From: an uncultured Phycisphaerales bacterium
GTDB lineage: Bacteria; Planctomycetota; Phycisphaerae; Phycisphaerales; SM1A02
Length of the DNA: 8,575 bases
Assembly: GCA_946886375.1 (NCBI GenBank)
Contig: CAMPIL010000148.1
Span: forward strand, 1 to 8,575
Reading direction: 5' to 3'
Every line of letters starts with the position of its first letter. Within the stretch, counting starts at the first letter, position 1. This document shows positions 1 through 5,792 of this stretch, one piece after another. A model generated the notes under the pieces. It saw only the letters and a list, made by a program, of their open reading frames with translations. It was not told the DNA's origin and ran no database searches. Position numbers and translations under genes: made by a program.

Positions 1-415
1 CCGTGGGAGGCTGCGCAACGATGAAAATGGTGGGATCGACCTGGCTTTTGCCTTCACGCTCCAGCAGGTTCAGGTTGCCGCCGGTCAGCGTCAGGCGAAC
101 GCGCGCTTCGGTCATGGCGTTGCGTTTGAGGGTCGATTCCACGGCGTCGGCGAGCGGATCGATGCGAAGCCGCTGCGTGAGCATCAGGTCGCGCGCCGAA
201 TTCGCCATGCGATCCAGATGCGCTTCAATGCGGAACACTGCGCCGTTGCGCGCCAGCATCGTCTCGAACAATCCCACGCCATGCTGAATGCCCGCGTCGA
301 AGACGGGGACGGACGCCTGGTCGCGATCGATGAATTTGCCGTTGAGCCAGATTTGCACGGTGGTGATTCGATTGAAGGGTGCAGCGCCGCACGAGCATTG
401 TGCAGGACCGATCAT
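1..415 (-). CDS. Class IV PLP-dependent aminotransferase (BCAT / aminodeoxychorismate lyase type), N-terminal part
   Basis: The family transfers amino groups with pyridoxal phosphate (branched-chain or D-amino acid aminotransferases) or cleaves aminodeoxychorismate in folate synthesis (PabC). The visible N-terminal domain reads VQIWLNGKFIDRDQ, then DAGIQHGVGLFETM and HLDRMANSARDL, the usual fold-type IV pattern: a short Asn-Gly strand, a G-x-G-x-F-E turn and the H-x-x-R-L-x-x-S-A helix. The catalytic lysine lies further on, beyond the window edge, so the substrate cannot be decided. The ATG at 415 was chosen because it sits 5 bp after the stop of the preceding gene and has a weak AGGCGG just before it. 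Family similarity only begins at the GTG at 358, which is an equally reasonable start (119 residues visible) but has no ribosome binding site. It is probably translationally coupled to the small membrane protein upstream. Confidence 0.85.
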   Translation of the reverse strand, partial: MIGPAQCSCGAAPFNRITTVQIWLNGKFIDRDQASVPVFDAGIQHGVGLFETMLARNGAVFRIEAHLDRMANSARDLMLTQRLRIDPLADAVESTLKRNAMTEARVRLTLTGGNLNLLEREGKSQVDPTIFIVAQPPT

Positions 416-420
416 ACCGC

Positions 421-873
421 CTATGGACCGCTCGCGGCCTGAGGCAGCCAGTATCCCACGATGCGGACTTCACTTGTGTCGGGAACGAATTGCAGGCGCA
501 AACCGAGTTGATCGACGCCATCTTTTCGAAGCATCGCTGTGTGCGTGACGTTAGGCGCGGCTTGGCCCATGCCCTGCACATCGCCGGGGCGGACGGCGAC
601 CTCAAGCTTCGAGTGGGAAGCAGGTCCATCGCACACGCGGCGAATCGCCTGAATCGTTTGCTGCTCGGCGAACGGATCGGTCGGATTGAGCCGGCCAGTG
701 AGGTCCGCACCGGCGGCGGCGGCATTGCAGATTTCCAGCACGCGCTGGCGAATCACCTCGGTCTGCCTCTGGTTCTGAATCGAAGTCCAGTACCACAGCC
801 CGATCGCTGCGATGAGGATCATCAGCGGCATGAGCAGGCGACGGCCGGGCGATGACTGGAGCGTTGCGTTCAA
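421..873 (-). CDS. Small single-pass membrane protein of unknown function
   Basis: I do not recognise this 150-residue protein. It has a short polar N-terminus, one hydrophobic segment at about residues 13-30 (LLMPLMILIAAIGLWYW), then a soluble, probably extracytoplasmic domain of about 120 residues with two cysteines (EIC and RVC) that could pair. The end alternates strands (LGLRLQFVP, EVRIVGYWL), suggesting a small alpha/beta domain. The start is taken as the TTG at 873, whose last two bases are the first two of the thioesterase TGA stop, a 4 bp TTGA overlap typical of coupled genes. An in-frame ATG at 936 would overlap the thioesterase by 67 bp and is less likely. An ATG inside the membrane segment is also possible. 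No Shine-Dalgarno is visible. Its place between a thioesterase and an aminotransferase does not reveal a role. Confidence 0.7.
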   Translation of the reverse strand: MNATLQSSPGRRLLMPLMILIAAIGLWYWTSIQNQRQTEVIRQRVLEICNAAAAGADLTGRLNPTDPFAEQQTIQAIRRVCDGPASHSKLEVAVRPGDVQGMGQAAPNVTHTAMLRKDGVDQLGLRLQFVPDTSEVRIVGYWLPQAASGP

Positions 874-1283
874 GTCGAAGTGTATTCGCCGAGTTCCGCC
901 GGCAGCGGCCGGGGCCGGCCATTGCGGTCCAGGCACGCCAGGGTTGAGGCGGTGGCCAGCAACAGGCCATCGCGGAACAGTTCGTATTCGTGTTCGAGTT
1001 TGGCACGGCCGATGTTGATGATCTTTGTATTCAACGTCAGCAGATCGTCATAGCGAGCCGATCGCTTGTAACGCACATTCAGCGACACCACCGCCAGCAA
1101 GACGCCCTGCTCCTCAAAATCGCGATAGGTCAGCGGATGCTGCGGCCGGTTGGTGGCCTGAGATTCGCGCAGCAGTTCGGTTCGGCCCATTTCAAACCAC
1201 ACCGGATATGCGGTGTGATGGGCCACGCCCATGGGGTCGCACTCGGCGTAGCGAACGCGAAATGTCATCAAATGTGAGTTCAT
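870..1283 (-). CDS. Acyl-CoA thioesterase, YbgC/FadM (4-hydroxybenzoyl-CoA thioesterase) family
   Basis: A 137-residue hot-dog fold protein, normal length for the family, predicted to hydrolyse acyl-CoA thioesters in the cytoplasm. The diagnostic N-terminal motif is present: YAECDPMGVAHHTAYPVWFE followed by MGRTELLRE. Asp16 (in ECDPMGV) is the expected catalytic acid, and the W-F-E-M-G-R-T-E helix is the conserved central helix of the fold. The later part (VSLNVRYKRSARYDDLLTLNTKI and AKLEHEYELF) matches the usual beta strands. The start at 1283 is an ATG without a clear ribosome binding site; Met6 (1268) would also leave the domain intact. It lies 75 bp after the mnmE stop and overlaps the next gene by 4 bp, so it is probably co-transcribed with both. 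In proteobacteria YbgC belongs to the Tol-Pal cluster; no tol or pal gene is seen here, so the substrate remains unknown. Confidence 0.9.
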   Translation of the reverse strand: MNSHLMTFRVRYAECDPMGVAHHTAYPVWFEMGRTELLRESQATNRPQHPLTYRDFEEQGVLLAVVSLNVRYKRSARYDDLLTLNTKIINIGRAKLEHEYELFRDGLLLATASTLACLDRNGRPRPLPAELGEYTST

Positions 1284-1358
1284 CGCTTTGTTGCAAATGG
1301 AATCGCCCGATCAATTGCCGGCATATGTTCGCAGATTGTGGCGATCGCACAAACCGGT

Positions 1359-2765
1359 TCACTTGCCCACGCAAAACGTGGCGAAAACTCGGCCGAGCAC
1401 TTCATCGGGGGTGATGTCGCCGGCGAGCGATGCAAGATCATCCAGCGCGGCCCGCATGGTGGACGCGACCAGTTCCGGACACCCCAGGTGCCGCTCGCGA
1501 CGCATCGGCTCGACCAGTTCAATCGTCTGCACGAGATTCTCCAACGCCGAGCGCAGGGCGGCTTCATGTCTCGGCCGCAATGCGGTGGCATCAGCCGCGA
1601 GACTGACGGCGCGATCCGCCAGTCGTTGCGCGATCATTGATTGAAGGGTGTCCAGCCCCTGGCCGGTCAGGGCGCTCACAGCGATTTCATCCTGCGATTG
1701 ATGCGCTTCCCGCGCCGGACGGATCAAATCTGCCTTGGTGCGCACCACGATCTGCCCATCGGCGTCGCCGCGAGTGGGCTCGTTGACGGGCACGCAGCGC
1801 AGGATCAACTCGGCCCGGTCGATCGCCTGCTGCGCTGCGGTCTGCATCAATTGATTCATGCCGTCCTGCGCTTCATCCAATCCAGCAAGATCGATGAGCA
1901 TGACTTCGGCCGGCCCGTGCGGAGTGTGAACCGCCAGCGGCTCGGCGAGTGCATCGCGCGTGGTGCCTGAGAACGGCGAGACCACGGCACGCTCTCGCCC
2001 CAGCAGCGCATTGAACAGCGAGGATTTGCCCGCGTTGGGCGGACCCGCCAGCACGACCCACGGAATGGCTTCAAGTTGCTCGCTGCCGACGGAATGTTCC
2101 AGTTGCCTGACGATGTGCTGCTGCAAGATTTTCATGCGCTGATACAGGTCAGCAGGACTGATCGCCACCACGTCTTCCTGATCGGTGAAGTCGATGCCGG
2201 CCTCGACGAGCGCGAGCGCGTTGGCAAGATCATTCGCAAGATCGTGCGCGAAGGTGCTCAGCGTTCCGGTGCGAAGCAGGTTGGCGGCGCGAAGTTCCGC
2301 ATCCGATTGGGCTGCAATAGTTGCGGCGACGCCCTCGGCCTGCGTGAGCGACAGCCGATCGTTGAAGAACGCCCGCGCGGTGAACTCGCCGGGTTCAGCC
2401 AACCGAGCGCGAACGCCGGCGTCCGCAGCAGATTTGAGCAGGCTTTCCAATGCGTGCTGCAACAGCAAGGGATTGCCCGGCAACTGCAACTCAACCGAAT
2501 CTTCACCCGTGTAGGAATGTGGGCCAGGCATGCAGAGGACGGTCGCGGGGATTTCGTGGGTGTGCAGCAGGAATCTCACGAAGCTCACCCCCCGCTGCCG
2601 GAGATTGATGCCAGCTGTGTGTGGTGTGGAGGCCAGACAACGCCGCACGAGATCCGGCGCCGCGCCGCCGCTCATGCGAATGATGCCGCGCAATGAATGT
2701 CCCGGCGGTGACGCGATGGCAAGGATGACTGCGGTCTGGTCGATCACGAGGTACCTGAGCAGCAT
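1359..2765 (-). CDS. mnmE: tRNA modification GTPase MnmE
   Basis: With MnmG, MnmE installs the (carboxymethyl)aminomethyl group on C5 of wobble uridine-34 in certain tRNAs, using a folate-bound one-carbon unit. At 468 residues it is close to the usual 450-460. The N-terminal folate-binding domain (about 1-125) has IASPPG and SYTGEDSVELQ, with PGEFTARAFFNDRLSLTQAE at its end. The helical domain surrounds a G domain at about 235-380: G1 GPPNAGKSS (241-249), G2 TTRD (268-271), G3 DLAGLDE (292-298), G4 TKAD (343-346), G5 SALTGQG (364-370). The C-terminus is FCVGK, with the family's catalytic Cys465. Oddities are DLAG for DTAG, Asp for the Arg in the usual AGLRE, and Thr for Asn in NKxD. The ATG at 2765 has no ribosome binding site. 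The GTG at 2747, preceded by AGG at 6-nt spacing, gives an N-terminus closer to family length. It heads the four-gene minus-strand group. Confidence 0.95.
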   Translation of the reverse strand: MLLRYLVIDQTAVILAIASPPGHSLRGIIRMSGGAAPDLVRRCLASTPHTAGINLRQRGVSFVRFLLHTHEIPATVLCMPGPHSYTGEDSVELQLPGNPLLLQHALESLLKSAADAGVRARLAEPGEFTARAFFNDRLSLTQAEGVAATIAAQSDAELRAANLLRTGTLSTFAHDLANDLANALALVEAGIDFTDQEDVVAISPADLYQRMKILQQHIVRQLEHSVGSEQLEAIPWVVLAGPPNAGKSSLFNALLGRERAVVSPFSGTTRDALAEPLAVHTPHGPAEVMLIDLAGLDEAQDGMNQLMQTAAQQAIDRAELILRCVPVNEPTRGDADGQIVVRTKADLIRPAREAHQSQDEIAVSALTGQGLDTLQSMIAQRLADRAVSLAADATALRPRHEAALRSALENLVQTIELVEPMRRERHLGCPELVASTMRAALDDLASLAGDITPDEVLGRVFATFCVGK

Positions 2766-2955
2766 GACGCGGCTGGGAAGGCAAGAGTTGACTGCTCGCG
2801 CCGCGATTTGGCTGTTGAATCCTAGGGTGAATCTCGCCCCGCCGCGAACGCCCTGCGATGTATCAATCGGCGACTGATTGCCGGGAGAAGTGCTCTCTTG
2901 TTGGGACGCATTGCTTGCTGAAGCGCATAAACCGCAACGGCCGGTTGAGCCGCAA

Positions 2956-2999
2956 CTCGACTCGACGCGACTCGACGCAAGTCAAGCGAACTGACGCGA
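2956..2999. repeat. Imperfect 10-bp tandem repeats (CTCGACGCGA-like)
   Basis: Four neighbouring decamers share a pattern: CTCGACGCGA (2961-2970), CTCGACGCAA (2971-2980), GTCAAGCGAA (2981-2990) and CTGACGCGAG (2991-3000), preceded by a partial ACTCGA. The first two differ at one base and the later ones are progressively more diverged. The 10-bp period matches one helical turn, so the copies would face the same side of the DNA. The array ends just before the first 165-bp repeat unit. Function unknown; replication slippage alone could explain it. Confidence 0.55.
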
Positions 3000-3005
3000 G
3001 CCGCT

Positions 3006-3170
3006 TTGTGTTCATTTGTACCCACAAAGGATCATTTGACAGGACGTGATCACACGCGTTCGCGTCCGCGAGTCTGCAGCGGGTCGGCCACAGCACGCCG
3101 GCGCAACGTGTCGGTTTCATTGCGCCGGTGCAGCGCAGCGACTCAGCGTGCCCTCAGCACTTGGCCGCCG
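3006..3170. repeat. Diverged tandem duplication, unit 1 (with 33-bp invariant core at 3006-3038)
   Basis: The first 33 bases of this unit (3006-3038, beginning TTGTGTTCATTTGTACCC) recur without a mismatch at 3171-3203. Further similarity at the same 165-bp offset follows: GATCAC with a nearby GCGTTC (3048-3060), and a stretch around 3116-3160 (TTCATTGCGCCGGTGCA against TTCATCGCGCTGGTGCA, then CTCAGCG in both). The offset shifts to 164 once and returns to 165, as expected of one old duplication with a few indels. The core contains a small hairpin, TTTGT-ACCC-ACAAA, and two CATTTG hexamers (3013 and 3033) exactly 20 bp apart. Confidence 0.8.
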
Positions 3171-3335
3171 TTGTGTTCATTTGTACCCACAAAGGATCAT
3201 TTGGCTCACGAGATCACGTGCGTTCTCATACACAGACTGCGTGCGTGTTGGGTTCAGCGCATGAGATTCGGCACATCAGATTCATCGCGCTGGTGCATCG
3301 CCTCGGCTCAGCGGGTCCACAGCGCGTTCGCAATT
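3171..3335. repeat. Diverged tandem duplication, unit 2 (with 33-bp invariant core at 3171-3203)
   Basis: This is the second copy of the 165-bp unit. The core at 3171-3203 is identical to 3006-3038, while the rest shows only patchy identity by eye (clearest at 3212-3225 and 3281-3325). No third full copy follows; the sequence after 3335 (TGATGCACCCGCC) does not match the core. The contrast between a perfect core and diverged flanks suggests constraint on the core, but recent gene conversion limited to that segment would look the same. Confidence 0.8.
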
Positions 3336-3370
3336 TGATGCACCCGCCACCGCTTGTGCTCAACGCGGTC

Positions 3371-3392
3371 GACGCGCAGGCGTCTTTGTTTT
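3371..3392 (+). terminator. Plus-strand intrinsic-terminator-like hairpin
   Basis: A perfect 5-bp GC-rich stem GACGC/GCGTC with a GCAG tetraloop (3371-3384) is followed directly by TTTGTTTT, the order expected of a rho-independent terminator on the plus strand. Read on the minus strand, the A-rich tract precedes the hairpin and no T tract follows, so it would not serve yidC, which ends 16 bp away at 3400. The stem is short. If functional it would end a plus-strand transcript crossing the duplicated region, or block antisense transcription into yidC. Confidence 0.4.
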
Positions 3393-3399
3393 TGCGCAC

Positions 3400-5685
3400 C
3401 TACTTGCGCTTCTTGAACGACCGTGGCGGCTCGTCGCCTCCGCGACGCTTGGCGCGGGCGCGGTCCACGGCGTCGGCCCAGGCTCGCAGACGCGGGTCGC
3501 GCGGCTTCTTCGGCTCGGCTGGTCCCGCAGGCTTGGGCGGCAGCAGGTCGATCTGGTTGATGTGCGCGCGGATGTACTTGCTCTCCAGAATGCCGATGCA
3601 CGTGGACGTAAAAATGTACAGCGTCAATCCCGACGGAGCCTTGTACAGGAAGATCGGCATCATCAGCACCAGCATCACCTTCATGATGCGCTGCTGCTGC
3701 AGTTGCTCGGCGGTCATGTTGGGCGTGGGCGGCGGCGACATGTACTTCTGCTGCACGTAGAACACCACGCCAAGCAGCAATGGCAAAAGATTCAACGATG
3801 AAATGTGCCAGCCGACCAGCGGAATTGTGAATCCGCCGCCGGGCAGAATCCAGAAATCATCGGGGCTGGAAAGATCACCGAGAAACTGCCAATCGCCCAG
3901 CAGTTGGAACACGCCATAGAAGGCCGGCTGGTGGCGGATTTCAAACGCCAGGTACAGCATCGCCCACAGCGCGATCCAGATCGGCGTCTGGAGGAACATC
4001 GGCAGGCAGCCAAGCATCTGAAACGGATTCAATCCCGCTTCGCGCATGAGTTTCATCTGCTCGGCCTGCATGCGTTTGGGTTCGTTGCCGTACTTCTTCT
4101 GAAGTTTGTCGATCTCCGGCTTCATCGCAGACATCTGCTTGCCGAAGCGCTGCATGTTGATCTGCGACCTCTTGGTCAAGGGGTGCAGCAGCGTGCGCAC
4201 CACGCCCACCAGAAGGATGATGGCCACGCCCCAGTCGAAGACGATGTAGTCGTGCAGGAACGAAAGGAACCACAGCAGGAATCTCGCCAGCCACTGGAAT
4301 GTAAGGAACGAACAGCAGCCGCCGGCCATGCGGTACACGATCATCTCCGACATGGAGAGCGTGGCGTATGGCTCGATTTTGCCCAGCACGCCGCGGTCCA
4401 GCGGGCCGGCGTACACGGCCAGGTCAAATGCCGCGTCGCCGCCGGGATTGATCGTGGCATTGGGACTGATCAGCGACGTGAAGACAACCTGCTGCTCGGC
4501 CACTCCTGCGGAAACATTCAACCCGATTTCCTGCACGGCCGTTTTCAGTGAGTATGTGCCGCTGGAAACCTGCTCGCCCGATGGATGCACCGCCAGGGCA
4601 AAATACCGGTTGAGACTCGCGAACCACGAGAGGTCGTAGCCGCGCGTGCGGCTGGTTGGGTTGGGCCAAATCGTCACCAGATCGCGCCACTGCTCGAGAT
4701 CAGTGGTCTTGGCGGCTTTCTCCGGCCGCTTCAGCAAGTCGCTGCGCTCGGCGTCCAGATCGCCCACCAAGACCAGGTTCGGCTGACGGACCGGGTCGGG
4801 CAGATAACCAATTGAGAAGCGGCGGCGATCAATGTAGCCCGACACATCGGCGCGCAGTTCCGTCGGACCATATTGCCTCCACTGCACCGCAACGGCTCGA
4901 TCGCTCAGATTGCGAACGCTCTGCTTGAGCGTGATGTCATAGTTCGCGCCCAGCGAATACTGGCGCGTGATCTCAAGCACCGGGTTGCCCTGCTCATCCA
5001 CAATGCGCGTGGCGAACCTGCCTTGCGCCGTTTCCGACCAGATCTCCTCCCTCAGCAGCAAAATGTCCTGGTCATCAACGATGATGGAATGCGCCGCCAT
5101 CACCGGCACGGAATAGGTCTCACCGCCCCAGATATACGGCGTGGTGGCGGCGAGCACGTACCGCTGGTCTTCATCCAGTTGATCGAAATCGATCGGTGCG
5201 CCGGGAGGAAGTTGGCGGAAATAGCGGTTCGCGGTGCGCTTGGCCGTGGCCGTCTCCCAGATGTCGCTGAACGGAATGGCCTGAATCCCCGCGCCCAGGC
5301 GCGTGAAATTCACCTGCAACACGCTCACGCGCGGGTCCAGCGAACCCAACGGCTGAGGCGGCTGATCGCGCGGGCCAATGTCATTGCCCGGGGCCACAGC
5401 CCGCAAGCCCCCAAGCGGCTGCGTCGCAGGAGTTTGGGGTTGCGTCGCGGAGACCGCCGCGTCTGAATTGACCGCAGGCTGCGGTTGCGTTTGACTGGCG
5501 GCATCGGCGGGCGTGGACTGCGGAGCCGCTGCGATCGACTGGGGCTGAGTCGCCGCCTGCGGCGGATTGGCCACGGGCTGCGGCGGAGCGGATCGCCCAG
5601 GCGAAAAGAACACCGCCGCCACCACGGCTGCGGCGACCAGGAGCACGGCTGACGTGATGAAGATGCGGCGGGCGCGGCGTGACAT
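3400..5685 (-). CDS. yidC: Membrane protein insertase YidC (Oxa1 family)
   Basis: YidC inserts and folds inner-membrane proteins, alone or with the Sec translocon. This copy has 761 residues against about 550 in E. coli. An Arg-rich N-terminus and a first membrane helix (about 7-27) are followed by a Gln/Pro/Ala/Thr-rich linker (about 30-115, with repeated TQPQ), then the periplasmic beta-sandwich domain (about 120-430, e.g. YVLAATTPYIWGG, RQYSLGANYDI). The Oxa1 core starts near 450: VVRTLLHPLTKR carries the conserved groove arginine (Arg497), then the cytoplasmic helical hairpin (MKPEIDKLQKKYGNEPKRMQ), GLNPFQMLGCLPMFLQTPIW, LNLLPLLLGVVFYVQQKYMSPP and MPIFLYKAPSGLTLYIFTS. The tail after 710 is rich in Lys/Arg (ending SFKKRK), as in YidC forms that bind ribosomes. 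The ATG at 5685 gives a sensible signal-anchor but has no visible ribosome binding site. The next minus-strand gene is mnmE, 634 bp away. Confidence 0.97.
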   Translation of the reverse strand: MSRRARRIFITSAVLLVAAAVVAAVFFSPGRSAPPQPVANPPQAATQPQSIAAAPQSTPADAASQTQPQPAVNSDAAVSATQPQTPATQPLGGLRAVAPGNDIGPRDQPPQPLGSLDPRVSVLQVNFTRLGAGIQAIPFSDIWETATAKRTANRYFRQLPPGAPIDFDQLDEDQRYVLAATTPYIWGGETYSVPVMAAHSIIVDDQDILLLREEIWSETAQGRFATRIVDEQGNPVLEITRQYSLGANYDITLKQSVRNLSDRAVAVQWRQYGPTELRADVSGYIDRRRFSIGYLPDPVRQPNLVLVGDLDAERSDLLKRPEKAAKTTDLEQWRDLVTIWPNPTSRTRGYDLSWFASLNRYFALAVHPSGEQVSSGTYSLKTAVQEIGLNVSAGVAEQQVVFTSLISPNATINPGGDAAFDLAVYAGPLDRGVLGKIEPYATLSMSEMIVYRMAGGCCSFLTFQWLARFLLWFLSFLHDYIVFDWGVAIILLVGVVRTLLHPLTKRSQINMQRFGKQMSAMKPEIDKLQKKYGNEPKRMQAEQMKLMREAGLNPFQMLGCLPMFLQTPIWIALWAMLYLAFEIRHQPAFYGVFQLLGDWQFLGDLSSPDDFWILPGGGFTIPLVGWHISSLNLLPLLLGVVFYVQQKYMSPPPTPNMTAEQLQQQRIMKVMLVLMMPIFLYKAPSGLTLYIFTSTCIGILESKYIRAHINQIDLLPPKPAGPAEPKKPRDPRLRAWADAVDRARAKRRGGDEPPRSFKKRK

Positions 5686-5754
5686 GTGGGTTATTGACGA
5701 GGGGACGTTCTTCGATTGGCGACCGAGTATGCACCTGCCGGACCGGGCTCAACA

Positions 5755-5789
5755 GCGAATCCTAAATCGTCAATCACCAATCGTAAATC
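5755..5789. repeat. Five 7-bp tandem repeats, GATTNNN on the minus strand
   Basis: On the plus strand five successive heptamers end in AATC: GCGAATC, CTAAATC, GTCAATC, ACCAATC and GTAAATC, with no break in the 7-bp period. On the minus strand this reads GATT plus three variable bases, five times. The array lies in the 107 bp between the phosphoesterase stop and the yidC start, ending 4 bp from the stop. It could be a regulatory array or a short tandemly repeated sequence like the heptamers known from cyanobacteria. Confidence 0.65.
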
Positions 5790-5792
5790 TGT

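Larger units (their letters stand above)
2766..3399. other. 634 bp intergenic region between yidC and mnmE, no convincing gene
   Basis: No protein-like reading frame was found on either strand. The open frames are Arg/Ala/Ser-rich, mutually overlapping, and lack ribosome binding sites or recognisable motifs. Reading left to right, the stretch holds: the presumed promoter and leader zone for mnmE (no clear -35/-10 pair seen); a small inverted repeat CAATC/GATTG at 2864-2880; imperfect 10-bp tandem repeats (2956-2999); a diverged 165-bp tandem duplication (3006-3335); and a plus-strand terminator-like hairpin (3371-3392). In many bacteria yidC and mnmE are close, so this much repeat-bearing DNA between them is unusual. 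Confidence 0.75.

Noticed and set aside
2076..2696. Plus-strand 206-codon open frame opposite mnmE
   Set aside because: It is antisense to the conserved folate-binding and helical domains of MnmE and has no motif of its own.
3006..3203. Two-unit CRISPR array based on the identical 33-bp repeats
   Set aside because: There are only two copies, their spacing (132 bp between cores) is far too long, the intervening sequence is itself duplicated, and no cas gene is present.
3006..3338. Plus-strand open frame of 110 codons in which the repeated core encodes CSFVPTKDHL twice
   Set aside because: The repeat period of 165 is divisible by three, so the same frame is kept by chance. The start is a TTG without a ribosome binding site, composition is Arg/Ser/Ala-rich like other shadow frames, and similarity outside the core is at the DNA level rather than in the translation.
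3371..3384. The GACGC/GCGTC hairpin as the terminator of yidC
   Set aside because: In the yidC direction the A-rich tract precedes the stem and no T tract follows, so the polarity is wrong.
3805..4551. Plus-strand 248-codon open frame inside yidC
   Set aside because: It is antisense to the well-supported Oxa1 core of YidC, rich in His/Gln/Arg, and shows no recognisable motifs, as expected of a shadow frame in GC-rich DNA.
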